From assembly GCF_001704275.1 (NCBI RefSeq), contig NZ_CP011533.1, positions 2,480,001 through 2,544,000 of the forward strand: a stretch of DNA of 64,000 nt, written 5' to 3'. Both the position numbers and the translations under genes were made by a program. The DNA is from Streptomyces noursei ATCC 11455. Lineage in GTDB: Bacteria; Actinomycetota; Actinomycetes; Streptomycetales; Streptomycetaceae. Of this stretch, positions 33,615 to 41,180 are shown in pieces (position 1 is the first letter of the stretch; each line of letters opens with the position of its first letter). Below the pieces are notes generated by a model. The model ran no database searches. It was not told the DNA's origin and saw nothing but the letters and a program-made list of their open reading frames with translations.

Positions 33615-33995
33615 TCAGTCGGCGTCCTTCGCGGCGCTTTCCCGGTTCAGGTAGTTGTACACGGTGAATCGGCTGACGCCGAGGGCGCCGGCGACCGTCT
33701 CGACCCCGTGCCGGACCGAAAAAGCACCCCGGCTCTCCAATATCCGCACCACCGACTGCTTGGTCCTGCGGTCCAGATCGGAGAGCGGCATGCCGTGCCG
33801 GCGCTCCAGCTCGGCGAGGATGTGGTCGAGCGACTCCGACAGGTGCGGAAGCCGGACGGCCACCCGGTCCTGCCCCTCCCAGGCCAGCACGACGTCGTCG
33901 CCGCTGGCCTGATCGGGCGCGACCATCTGGCCGCCCATGGCATCCACCAGCGGTTTGACCGCCCGGACGAAGGCGTGGTCGGCGGGCTCGGTCAC
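33615..33995 (-). CDS. Small DNA-binding protein with C-terminal YheO/DauR-type HTH
   Basis: A 126-residue protein. The first 65 residues (VRAVKPLVDAMGGQMVAPDQ, DDVVLAWEGQDRVAVRLPHL) look like a compact degenerate sensor, and residues about 75-118 form an HTH of the HTH_22 type: LSDLDRRTKQSVVRILESRG, AFSVRHGVETVAGALGVSRF, TVYNYLN. Full-length relatives have a PAS-like YheO domain in front; here it is missing or greatly reduced. It overlaps the next upstream gene by 4 bp and diverges from hyi, so it could regulate hyi or the uricase operon, as an alternative to AllR. Confidence 0.8.
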   Translation of the reverse strand: MTEPADHAFVRAVKPLVDAMGGQMVAPDQASGDDVVLAWEGQDRVAVRLPHLSESLDHILAELERRHGMPLSDLDRRTKQSVVRILESRGAFSVRHGVETVAGALGVSRFTVYNYLNRESAAKDAD

Positions 33996-34330
33996 GTCGC
34001 GTCCCCCTCGTCGTCCGCCGCGCCGCCACCCTGAGCGGAAGCGCTTCGCGCTGCTGTGTCATCCGCGCCGCCCTGCCGGTCGTCGGCGATCACATTGACC
34101 TGGAGGGAGACCCGGGTCGCGCCCGCCTCCAGGGACTGCCGCAGCAGGGCGCCGACCGCGTCCAGCACCCGGTCGGCGTCACCCTCGGCGGTGTTGCCGA
34201 AGGGGCCGACGTCGACGGCGTCCAGCTCGGCACCGGTGACGATCTCCCGCGCCACCACGGCATGGGCCGGCGCCTCGTCCAGGTCGAACGGCTCCGTCGT
34301 GAACTCAACTCTCAATCGCACGCGGTTCAA
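33992..34330 (-). CDS. Hypothetical protein, alpha/beta, translationally coupled to the HTH gene
   Basis: A 112-residue protein: RVRLRVEFTTEPFDLDEAPA, HAVVAREIVTGAELDAVDVG, PFGNTAEGDADRVLDAVGAL, LRQSLEAGATRVSLQVNVIA, then an acidic low-complexity tail. The strand-helix-strand layout with a final ATRVSLQVNVIADDR strand is somewhat like the small thiamine-binding (MTH1187/YkoF-like) fold, but I cannot claim that. Its stop overlaps the start of the HTH gene (ATGA), so the two are made together. It diverges from hyi with a shared 127-bp promoter region. Confidence 0.7.
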   Translation of the reverse strand: MNRVRLRVEFTTEPFDLDEAPAHAVVAREIVTGAELDAVDVGPFGNTAEGDADRVLDAVGALLRQSLEAGATRVSLQVNVIADDRQGGADDTAARSASAQGGGAADDEGDAT

Positions 34331-34377
34331 CCTACGCGCGCTTCGCCCCGCCGACCAGAAATTGCTCCCGGCCCCCC

Positions 34378-34442
34378 TTGACAGCCTCCCCGCCCGCCCG
34401 GCAGTGTTCCATTACGCAGAAAGTAAGTTCCGCTATCCGGAA
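34378..34442 (+). promoter_or_regulatory. hyi-glxR promoter with dyad operator
   Basis: A -35 TTGACA (34378-34383) and -10 CAGTGT (34402-34407) are spaced by 18 bp. Downstream, TTCCG-CTATC-CGGAA (34428-34442) is a perfect dyad that shares 12 of 15 bases with a site in the aceB promoter spacer. A binding protein there would act as a roadblock. Confidence 0.6.
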
Positions 34443-34457
34443 GGAGCGCCGGGCCTT

Positions 34458-35297
34458 ATGGGTTTCACGGACACGCGCTTCAACGTCAATCTGTCGATCC
34501 TGTTCACCGAGCTTCCGTTGGGGGAGCGGCCGGCGGCCGCGCGGGCGGCGGGCTTCACCGCGGTGGAGCTGTGGTGGCCGTGGGTGGACGCCCCGACCCC
34601 GGAGCGGTCCGAGCTGGACGCGCTGGGCGATGCGCTGCGTGATGCCGGGACGCAGCTGACGGGTCTGAACTTCTACGCCGGGCGGTTGCCGGGTCCGGAT
34701 CGTGGGGCGCTGTCGGTTCCGGGGGTGGAGTCGGAGAAGTTCCGGGCGAACGTGCCGGTGGCGATCGCGTTCGCCGCGTCGCTGGGCTGCACCACCTTCA
34801 ACGCCCTGTACGGCAACCGCGTCGAGGGCGCCACCGCGGCCGAGCAGGATGCTCTGGCTCTGGAGAACCTGGCCTTCGCGGCGCGGGCGGTGGGCGAGGT
34901 GGACGGCACGCTGCTGATCGAGGCGCTCAACGCGCCGGAGTCGCCGGCGTGTCCGATCGTCTCGGCGCCCAAGGCGATCGAGGTGGTCGACGCGGTCAAC
35001 GCCGCCACCGGGCTGGACAACGCACGGTTCTTGATGGACCTGTACCACCTGTCCATGAACGGCGAGGACCTCGACGAGGTCATCGACCGCTACACGCCCA
35101 AGACCGCACACGTGCAGATCGCCGACAACCCCGGCCGCGGCGCGCCCGGCACCGGTTCGCTCCCGCTGGAGGAGTTGCTCGGCCGCCTGAAGAAGGCCGG
35201 CTACGACGGCTACGTCGGCCTGGAGTACAAGCCGGGCGACGGCCCGAGCGCCCAGTCCTTCGCCTGGCTCCCGGCCCCGCTGCGCGCCGCCCACTGA
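34458..35297 (+). CDS. hyi: Hydroxypyruvate isomerase
   Basis: A 279-residue TIM-barrel isomerase: FTDTRFNVNLSILFTELPLG, AAGFTAVELWWPWVDAPTPE, TGLNFYAGRLPGPDRGALSV, LLIEALNAPESPACPIVSAP (metal Glu), FLMDLYHLSMNGEDLDEVID (metal Asp and His), HVQIADNPGRGAPGTGSLPL and YVGLEYKPGDGPSAQSFAWL (metal Glu). It interconverts hydroxypyruvate and tartronate semialdehyde, working with GlxR to reach glycerate from glyoxylate. AAGGAG lies 11 bases before the ATG at 34458. It leads a hyi-glxR-gcl-like unit. Confidence 0.95.
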   Translation: MGFTDTRFNVNLSILFTELPLGERPAAARAAGFTAVELWWPWVDAPTPERSELDALGDALRDAGTQLTGLNFYAGRLPGPDRGALSVPGVESEKFRANVPVAIAFAASLGCTTFNALYGNRVEGATAAEQDALALENLAFAARAVGEVDGTLLIEALNAPESPACPIVSAPKAIEVVDAVNAATGLDNARFLMDLYHLSMNGEDLDEVIDRYTPKTAHVQIADNPGRGAPGTGSLPLEELLGRLKKAGYDGYVGLEYKPGDGPSAQSFAWLPAPLRAAH

Positions 35298-35312
35298 CCG
35301 CGGCACCCGCGT

Positions 35313-35343
35313 CGCCTGCCGCCTGCCGCCTGCCGCCTGCCGC
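35313..35343 (+). repeat. Second heptamer repeat, 4.4 copies of CGCCTGC
   Basis: Four perfect CGCCTGC units and a partial fifth fill part of the 103-bp gap between hyi and glxR. On the other strand the unit is GCAGGCG, one base from the GCAGGCA heptamer at 18051. Confidence 0.9.
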
Positions 35344-35400
35344 CGGTCGCTGTCTGGCGTCCCCCTCCCCCTTTACGTTGCGTGTGAAAGAGGCTTTTCG

Positions 35401-36321
35401 ATGAGCAACCTGGCCGACTCCCCCCACCCGACCCGCCCGGCGATCGCCTGGATCGGGCTGGGCATCATGGGTTCGCCCATGGCCGAGAATCTGATCAAGG
35501 CCGGCTACGCGGTGACCGGTTACACCCTGGAAGCCGACAAGCTGGAGCGCCTGGCCGCGGCCGGCGGTACCGCCGCCACCGACATCGCATCGGCCGTCGC
35601 CGACGCCGACGTCATCATCACGATGGTGCCGGCCTCCCCGCACGTCGAGGCCATCGCCTACGGCCCCGACGGCATCCTGGAGAACGCCAGGTCCGGCGCG
35701 CTGCTGATCGACATGTCCTCGATCACCCCGCAGACCTCCATCGACCTGGCCAAGAACGCCGCCGAGAAGGGCATCCGGGTCCTGGACGCCCCCGTCTCCG
35801 GCGGCGAGGCCGGCGCCATCGAGGCCGTCCTGTCGATCATGGTCGGTGGCCAGCAGGCCGACTTCGACACCGCCAAGCCGATCCTGGAAGCCCTGGGCAA
35901 GACCATCGTGCTGTGCGGCCCGCACGGCTCCGGCCAGACCGTCAAGGCCGCCAACCAGCTCATCGTCGCCGTCAACATCCAAGCCTGCGCCGAAGCCGTG
36001 GTCTTCCTGGAGAAGTCCGGCGTCGACCTGCCCGCCGCCCTCGACGTCCTGGGCGGCGGACTGGCCGGCTCGACCGTCCTGGCGCGCAAGACCGGCAACT
36101 TCATCAACCGCGACTTCAAGCCCGGCTTCCGCATCGACCTGCACCACAAGGACATGGGCATCGTCACCGACGCCGCCCGCACCGTCGGCGCCGCCCTGCC
36201 CGTCGGCTCCGTCGTCGCCTCCCTCGTGGCCTCCCTGCGCGCCCAGGGCGACGGCGGCCTGGACCACTCCGCCCTCCTCCGCGGCGTCGAACGCCTCTCC
36301 GGATACGACCTCAAGGACTGA
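35401..36321 (+). CDS. glxR: Tartronate semialdehyde (2-hydroxy-3-oxopropionate) reductase
   Basis: A 306-residue beta-hydroxyacid dehydrogenase. The NAD(P) loop is AIAWIGLGIMGSPMAENLIK, the substrate segment LDAPVSGGEAGAIEAVLSIM, and the catalytic Lys lies in GQTVKAANQLIVAVNIQACA. The C-terminal helical part (FRIDLHHKDMGIVTDAARTV) is as in GlxR and GarR. It reduces tartronate semialdehyde to D-glycerate. It follows hyi by 103 bp and precedes the carboligase-like gene by 9 bp. GTGAAAGAGG stands before the ATG. Confidence 0.95.
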   Translation: MSNLADSPHPTRPAIAWIGLGIMGSPMAENLIKAGYAVTGYTLEADKLERLAAAGGTAATDIASAVADADVIITMVPASPHVEAIAYGPDGILENARSGALLIDMSSITPQTSIDLAKNAAEKGIRVLDAPVSGGEAGAIEAVLSIMVGGQQADFDTAKPILEALGKTIVLCGPHGSGQTVKAANQLIVAVNIQACAEAVVFLEKSGVDLPAALDVLGGGLAGSTVLARKTGNFINRDFKPGFRIDLHHKDMGIVTDAARTVGAALPVGSVVASLVASLRAQGDGGLDHSALLRGVERLSGYDLKD

Positions 36322-36330
36322 ACCCGGATC

Positions 36331-37542
36331 ATGGGGGCACGTCGCGTTCCCGCCGTCCAGGCGGCCGTTGAGATCATGAAGGACGAGGGCGTCGACACCG
36401 TCTTCGGCTGCCCCGGCGCCGCGCTGCTGCCGCTGTACGCGGCGATGGAGCGGACCGGCGGCATCGCCCATCTGTCCGCGGGCCACGCCGAGGGCGCCGC
36501 GCACATGGCCGACGGCTGGGCCAGGACGACCGGGAAGGCCGGCGTGGTCGCGGTGGCCGCCGGGCCCGGGGCGGTCCGGCTGCTCAGCGGGCTCTACGCG
36601 GCCCGGCAGGACGCCGTACCACTGGTGTGCGTCACCGGCCGGGAGGCGTCCGCGCCGACCGCCCCCGCCATACCGCTGCGGCACGCGGGGTACCGGCCAC
36701 CGGACCTGGTCCGGCTGGCCGGTGCGGTCGCCAAGCGTGCCGAGCGGATCGAGGACCCCGCGCGGATCCCGGGCGCTTTCCGTGAGGCGTTCCGGATCGC
36801 GCGGGAAGGCCGACCCGGACCCGTACTGATCGACATTCCGGCCGATCTGGCCGGGTTGGAGATCGTGTGCGGCCCGGGGCCGGTCGCCCCTTCCGCTCCC
36901 GGCGCCGGACCGGCACTGGTGGACGGCGTCCGGTCACCGGCGCCGGGGGCGGTACTCCCCCTGTCCGCGCCCGCGGACCCGGCGGGCACCGGGGCCCACT
37001 GGGCTCTCTCGGAGCTGGCCGAGCTCCTCGGCGCCGGGTCGTTGACGGACACCTATGTCGTCAGCGGGCTGCCGGAGGCGAGCGCCTCCCGTCCGGGCAC
37101 CGCGCGACGGCACCGGGTGCCGCGGCGGACCGGTCCGCCGGGGTGGGAGGTGCCGACCGCGATCGGGGTCCGGAAGGCACTGGACTCCCGGGGCGAGCGG
37201 GCGGCGGAGGTCGTGGTGGTCGTCGACGGTCGCGGCTTCCCGCTGACGGCCGGGGAGTTGGCCGCGGCGGCGCAGTACGAAGTGCCGTTCGTGGTGGTGC
37301 TGCTCGGCGGCGCCGAGGACGCCGACCCGTTCACGGACCCGGTGAAGCTCGCCGAGGCGTACGGCTGCGCGGGCCGTGACGTGCTCGATCCGGCGGACCT
37401 GCGGTCGGCGGTCGAGTGGGCCCGCAAGGAGGCCGTCTCCACCCGGCGGCCGGTCCTGGTGGAGGTCCGGGCCGAGCGTGCGGCGGACGCGTACGACGGT
37501 CTGCCCGCGGAACCGGTGCACATCCGCGCGTACGGGACCTGA
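36331..37542 (+). CDS. Shortened glyoxylate-carboligase-like ThDP-fold protein, cofactor motifs degenerate
   Basis: A 403-residue protein in the operon position of Gcl but about 190 residues shorter. Residues 1-175 follow the Gcl PYR domain (AAVEIMKDEGVDTVFGCPGA, HAEGAAHMADGWARTTGKAG, REGRPGPVLIDIPADLAGLE). The central FAD/NAD-fold domain is replaced by about 60 Pro/Ala-rich residues, and a short PP-like domain follows (GPPGWEVPTAIGVRKALDS, AAEVVVVVDGRGFPLTAGEL, AYGCAGRDVLDPADLRSAVE). The ThDP/Mg site, GDxDFQF...NN in Gcl, reads VDGRGFPL...LLGG, so the metal-binding Asp and Asn pair are absent. It is a clean open frame with normal codon use, not a fresh pseudogene. Either the protein has a new role or true Gcl activity is encoded elsewhere. 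Confidence 0.8.
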   Translation: MGARRVPAVQAAVEIMKDEGVDTVFGCPGAALLPLYAAMERTGGIAHLSAGHAEGAAHMADGWARTTGKAGVVAVAAGPGAVRLLSGLYAARQDAVPLVCVTGREASAPTAPAIPLRHAGYRPPDLVRLAGAVAKRAERIEDPARIPGAFREAFRIAREGRPGPVLIDIPADLAGLEIVCGPGPVAPSAPGAGPALVDGVRSPAPGAVLPLSAPADPAGTGAHWALSELAELLGAGSLTDTYVVSGLPEASASRPGTARRHRVPRRTGPPGWEVPTAIGVRKALDSRGERAAEVVVVVDGRGFPLTAGELAAAAQYEVPFVVVLLGGAEDADPFTDPVKLAEAYGCAGRDVLDPADLRSAVEWARKEAVSTRRPVLVEVRAERAADAYDGLPAEPVHIRAYGT

Positions 37543-37673
37543 AGCCCGTCGCGGAGGGGGCTTCCCGGGCCCGCGACATCAAGCTTCCGGGCGGTGGTCG
37601 CGCTGACACCTGTCCTGTCGCGCCCAGGCGCGGCCACCGCCCGGAATACCCACCCCTGAGCACCACAGATTGT

Positions 37674-37741
37674 TTCAACAAACTGTTGACGTTTGGTCGG
37701 AGCGCTTTCTACGCTCCGACATGCGGAAGCCAACTTCCGCG
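37674..37741 (+). promoter_or_regulatory. Catalase promoter with stacked inverted repeats
   Basis: TTCAACA-AAC-TGTTGAC (37674-37690) overlaps the -35 TTGACG (37686-37691); the -10 TACGCT (37710-37715) is 18 bp further. A 9-bp dyad, GTCGGAGCG with CGCTCCGAC (37696-37704 and 37712-37720), straddles the spacer and -10. A third dyad, GCGGAAG-CCAA-CTTCCGC (37724-37741), lies in the leader. Three possible binding sites fall within 68 bp. Confidence 0.7.
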
Positions 37742-37761
37742 CTCTCGTACGGAAGGTCACC

Positions 37762-39234
37762 ATGTCGAAGCCCACGCCGACGGCGCGCGTTCTCACTACG
37801 GAGGCTGGCGCCCCCGTCGCCGACAACCAGAACTCTTCGACCGCCGGCGTCGGCGGCCCGATCATTCTCCAGGACCAGCACCTGCTGGAGAAGCTCGCGC
37901 GCTTCAACCGCGAGCGCATCCCGGAGCGCGTCGTGCACGCCCGCGGCTCCGGTGCGTACGGCTACTTCGAGGTGACCGACGACGTCACCGGCTTCACGCG
38001 GGCCGACTTCCTCGACACCGTCGGCAAGCGGACCGAGCTGTTCATCCGCTTCTCGACCGTGGCCGACAGCCTCGGCGGCGCGGACGCCGTCCGGGACCCG
38101 CGCGGTTTCGCGGTGAAGTTCTACACCGAAGAGGGCAACTACGACCTCGTCGGCAACAACACCCCGGTGTTCTTCATCAAGGACCCGATCAAGTTCCCGG
38201 ACTTCATCCACTCGCAGAAGCGCGACCCGTTCACCGGCAAGCAGGAGCCGAACAACGTCTGGGACTTCTGGGCGCACGCCCCCGAGGCGACCCACCAGGT
38301 CACCTGGCTCATGGGCGACCGCGGCATCCCGGCCTCCTACCGCCACATGAACGGCTACGGCTCCCACACCTACCAGTGGACCAACGCCGAGGGTGAGGCG
38401 TTCTTCGTCAAGTACCACTTCAAGACGAACCAGGGCGTCCGCAGCCTCTCCGCCGACCAGGGCGCCGAACTCGTCGGCAAGGACGCCAACAGCCACCAGA
38501 CCGACCTGCTGCAGTCCATCGAGCGGGGCGTGTACCCCTCCTGGACCCTGTACGTGCAGATCATGCCGGCGGCCGAGGCGGCCAACTACCGCTTCAACCC
38601 GTTCGACCTGACCAAGGTGTGGCCGCACGCGGACTACCCGCTGCAGCGGGTCGGCCGGATGGTCCTGGACCGCAACCCCGACAACGTCTTCGCCGAGGTC
38701 GAGCAGTCCGCGTTCTCGCCGAACAACTTCGTGCCCGGCATCGGCCCGTCCCCGGACAAGATGCTCCAGGGCCGGCTGTTCGCCTACGCCGACGCGCACC
38801 GCTACCGCCTGGGCGTCAACCACACCCAGCTCGCGGTCAACGCCCCCAAGGCGACCACCGCCAACAACTACGGCCGGGACGGCCTCATGGCGTCCAACGC
38901 CTACGGCCGCCACGCCAAGAACTACGAGCCCAACTCGTACGACGGCCCGGTCCAGACCGACCAGCCGCTCTCCGCGCCGCTGGCCGTGTCCGGCTACGTC
39001 GGCACCCACGCCGCCCCGGCGCACGCCAAGGACGACGACTTCTTCCAGGCCGGTGAGCTCTACCGGCTGATGTCCGAGGACGAGAAGAAGCGCCTGGTGG
39101 AGAACATCGCCGGCGGTCTCTCCCAGGTCAGCCGCGACGACGTGATCGAGAAGAACCTCGCGCACTTCCACGCCGCCGACCAGGACTACGGCAAGCGCGT
39201 CGAGGCGCGCGTCCGTGAGCTGCGCGAGGACTGA
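37762..39234 (+). CDS. Haem catalase, small-subunit (clade 3)
   Basis: A 490-residue catalase. The distal His lies in [20 protein letters not shown], Asn in [20 protein letters not shown], the [20 protein letters not shown] segment forms the NADPH side, and the proximal haem-ligand Tyr is in [20 protein letters not shown]. Length and the absence of a C-terminal flavodoxin-like domain mark a clade 3 monofunctional enzyme. Its operator is shared with the uricase operon, so it likely detoxifies uricase-derived H2O2. GGAAGG stands 5 bases before the ATG. No CatR/Fur gene is adjacent. Confidence 0.97.
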   Translation: MSKPTPTARVLTTEAGAPVADNQNSSTAGVGGPIILQDQHLLEKLARFNRERIPERVVHARGSGAYGYFEVTDDVTGFTRADFLDTVGKRTELFIRFSTVADSLGGADAVRDPRGFAVKFYTEEGNYDLVGNNTPVFFIKDPIKFPDFIHSQKRDPFTGKQEPNNVWDFWAHAPEATHQVTWLMGDRGIPASYRHMNGYGSHTYQWTNAEGEAFFVKYHFKTNQGVRSLSADQGAELVGKDANSHQTDLLQSIERGVYPSWTLYVQIMPAAEAANYRFNPFDLTKVWPHADYPLQRVGRMVLDRNPDNVFAEVEQSAFSPNNFVPGIGPSPDKMLQGRLFAYADAHRYRLGVNHTQLAVNAPKATTANNYGRDGLMASNAYGRHAKNYEPNSYDGPVQTDQPLSAPLAVSGYVGTHAAPAHAKDDDFFQAGELYRLMSEDEKKRLVENIAGGLSQVSRDDVIEKNLAHFHAADQDYGKRVEARVRELRED

Positions 39235-39258
39235 CGGGAGGTCGGACACCTTGCGCAC

Positions 39259-39299
39259 CCGTACCGGCCGGCCCGTTGAGGGGTGGTCGGCCGGTACGG
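39259..39299 (+). terminator. Catalase terminator
   Basis: A 12-bp perfect stem (CCGTACCGGCCG with its complement) and 17-base loop, 24 bp after the catalase stop. Confidence 0.8.
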
Positions 39300-39446
39300 G
39301 GAAGTAGCGCGGAGCTCCGCGGAGTCCGGGGAGATTCCAGTGCGGTGGCAGGCTCACCCGCCAAGGAGGGTGGGCCGCCTCCCCGCCGCGGAGCCCGCCT
39401 GCTGTCCCACCCCGCTGCCCTTCGCAGCACCCCTCTCCACCGACTC

Positions 39447-39575
39447 CGTCCGACGGTGCGGGAACACCTCCCAGCGGTAGCTGGGGGAATGTCCCGTCGC
39501 GCCCAGATCCCGCACCGTCGGACGGAAACCACGCGCAGGGCCCGGAGTTCGTACGGTCACGGATTCCGGGCCCTG
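39447..39575. repeat. Nested palindromes in the gap after catalase
   Basis: In the 522-bp gap 39235-39756 a 17-bp perfect inverted repeat (39447-39463 with 39508-39524) encloses a smaller hairpin CCCAGC-GGTA-GCTGGG, and an 11-bp pair CAGGGCCCGGA (39536-39546 with 39565-39575) follows. I see no gene in the gap. The pattern resembles Streptomyces extragenic palindromic repeats. Confidence 0.7.
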
Positions 39576-39756
39576 TGCCGTCCCCGCACTCCCCGGTGCG
39601 GGCACCGGCTCCACCGGAGCGGCCGACGCCGCGCCCCCTGCTGCGCCCCGGCCGCCGCCTCTCGGCGCATTCCCGCCCCGGACGGGCGCTTTTGGCGAGA
39701 CCATGGACGGCAAGCAGAGCCGACCGACCGCCTGCCCGACCTGCCTGGAGCCGAAC

Positions 39757-40518
39757 ATGGCCGACAGCGTGCCGGTGCGGTGCCCTACGTGCCGCCGCGA
39801 GAACGCCTTCACCCCGCCGACCTTCCCCTGCGCCTGCGGCGCACCGCTGACCCTGCCGGTGCTGCGCGGCGGCGTGCCGATCGAGATACTGCACCGCACC
39901 TGGGAGGCGTCCTGGGTGGAGGTGCGGTGCGAGGTCTGCGGGCGGCAGGACGCCTGGCCGGCGCCGGAGAGCGGGTGCGCCTGCGGCACGGTGGTCCGGG
40001 TGCCCATCACCCCGGTGCCCGCCGCGCCGCCCGCGCCCGACGGCCCCGCGGGGGAGCCGCCCGGCCCGGGCGCGGCCACCCGCCCGCAGCCGGCGCCGCG
40101 GCCGGCCGTCGGACCGCCGCCGGAGCGGCCGGTGTTCCGCCCGGTGACGATCCGGACGGCACGGGACTGCATCACGGCCGCCGCGCAGTATCTGAAGTGG
40201 CTGGGCTTCTCCGACGTCGCCCGGGCCCAGGAGCGGACCGCCGCCGGCGTGGACCTGCGCGGCACCGGCGTGGTCGCCCAGGTCGATCCGACGACCCGGG
40301 CCACCGCTCTCCGCGACATCGAGTGCGTCTGGCTCAACGGCCTGACCGACTCCGCGGTCCCGGTCTCCTTCTCGCTGGCCGGCTACGCCCGCGACGCCCG
40401 CTCCCGCGCCGACGAACTGCACGTCCCGCTGTTCGTCATGGACCTCACCGGCACCCCGCAGCCGGTCAACGACGCGGCCGACGAGCTGATCAGCAACGGC
40501 GGCGGGCCACCCGGCTGA
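39757..40518 (+). CDS. Zinc-ribbon protein with a C-terminal restriction-endonuclease-like domain
   Basis: A 253-residue protein (271 if the ATG at 39703 is used; GGAG suits 39757). The N-terminal third has paired Cys motifs, VRCPTCRREN...CACG and VRCEVCGRQD...CACG, as in two small zinc ribbons. A Pro-rich linker (about residues 88-125) leads to ARDCITAAAQYLKWLGFSDV, ARAQERTAAGVDLRGTGVVA, QVDPTTRATALRDIECVWLN, and DELHVPLFVMDLTGTPQ. This last part looks like the Mrr-type nuclease fold (helix, then D and Q-x-K), but the expected Lys is replaced (VAQVDP), so it may bind rather than cut nucleic acid. Role unknown; no methylase nearby. Confidence 0.65.
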   Translation: MADSVPVRCPTCRRENAFTPPTFPCACGAPLTLPVLRGGVPIEILHRTWEASWVEVRCEVCGRQDAWPAPESGCACGTVVRVPITPVPAAPPAPDGPAGEPPGPGAATRPQPAPRPAVGPPPERPVFRPVTIRTARDCITAAAQYLKWLGFSDVARAQERTAAGVDLRGTGVVAQVDPTTRATALRDIECVWLNGLTDSAVPVSFSLAGYARDARSRADELHVPLFVMDLTGTPQPVNDAADELISNGGGPPG

Positions 40519-40620
40519 GCCCGCCGCCCGCGACCTGACGCCGGGAACCCTCCCCCCTTGCCTTGAGGGCATGGGAGGTACCCCCATGCCCCGGGCGTCC
40601 CGGGCTGCGACACTGGGCAT

Positions 40621-41139
40621 ATGCCGATCCGTGTCCCGGACCCCGCCGACCTGCCCGCCCTGCGCGCCCTGGAGCGCGCCGCCGGAGAGCCGTTCCGGGC
40701 GCTCGGCATGGCGTCGATCGCGGACGACGAGCCACCGCCACTGGGCGTGCTGACGGAGTATCAGCAGGCCGGACGGGCACTCGCCGCCTACGACACCGGG
40801 CGGCCGGGCGAACCGCCGCACGGCTATCTCCTGTGGGACCGGATCGACGGCTGCGCCCACATCGAGCAGGTCTCCGTCCACCCGGAGCGGGCCCGTCGCG
40901 GGGTCGGCCGATCGCTGATCGACCGGGCCGAGCGGGAGTGCGGGCTGCCCGCGCTGACCCTGACCACCTTCGCCGAGGTCCCGTGGAACGCCCCGTACTA
41001 CAGCCGGCTCGGCTTCCGCCCGCTCACCGCGGCCGAGTTGACGCCGGGGCTGCGGGCGGTCCGTGCCCATGAGGCGGAGTTGGGCCTGGACCGCTGGCCC
41101 CGGGTGTGCATGCGTCGGGAAGCGGCGGCGCACGACTGA
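40621..41139 (+). CDS. GNAT-family N-acetyltransferase
   Basis: A 172-residue acetyltransferase. The acetyl-CoA site is VSVHPERARRGVGRSLIDRA (Q/R-x-x-G-x-G/A type), preceded by HGYLLWDRIDGCAHIEQ and followed by PWNAPYYSRLGFRPLTAAEL, the usual motif B. Substrate cannot be read from sequence. The ATG lies next to the end of a hairpin-rich gap after the zinc-ribbon gene. Confidence 0.88.
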   Translation: MPIRVPDPADLPALRALERAAGEPFRALGMASIADDEPPPLGVLTEYQQAGRALAAYDTGRPGEPPHGYLLWDRIDGCAHIEQVSVHPERARRGVGRSLIDRAERECGLPALTLTTFAEVPWNAPYYSRLGFRPLTAAELTPGLRAVRAHEAELGLDRWPRVCMRREAAAHD

Positions 41140-41180
41140 TATGACGCCCCGTCAGCACTGTCGGTGGTGCGGGCCATAAT

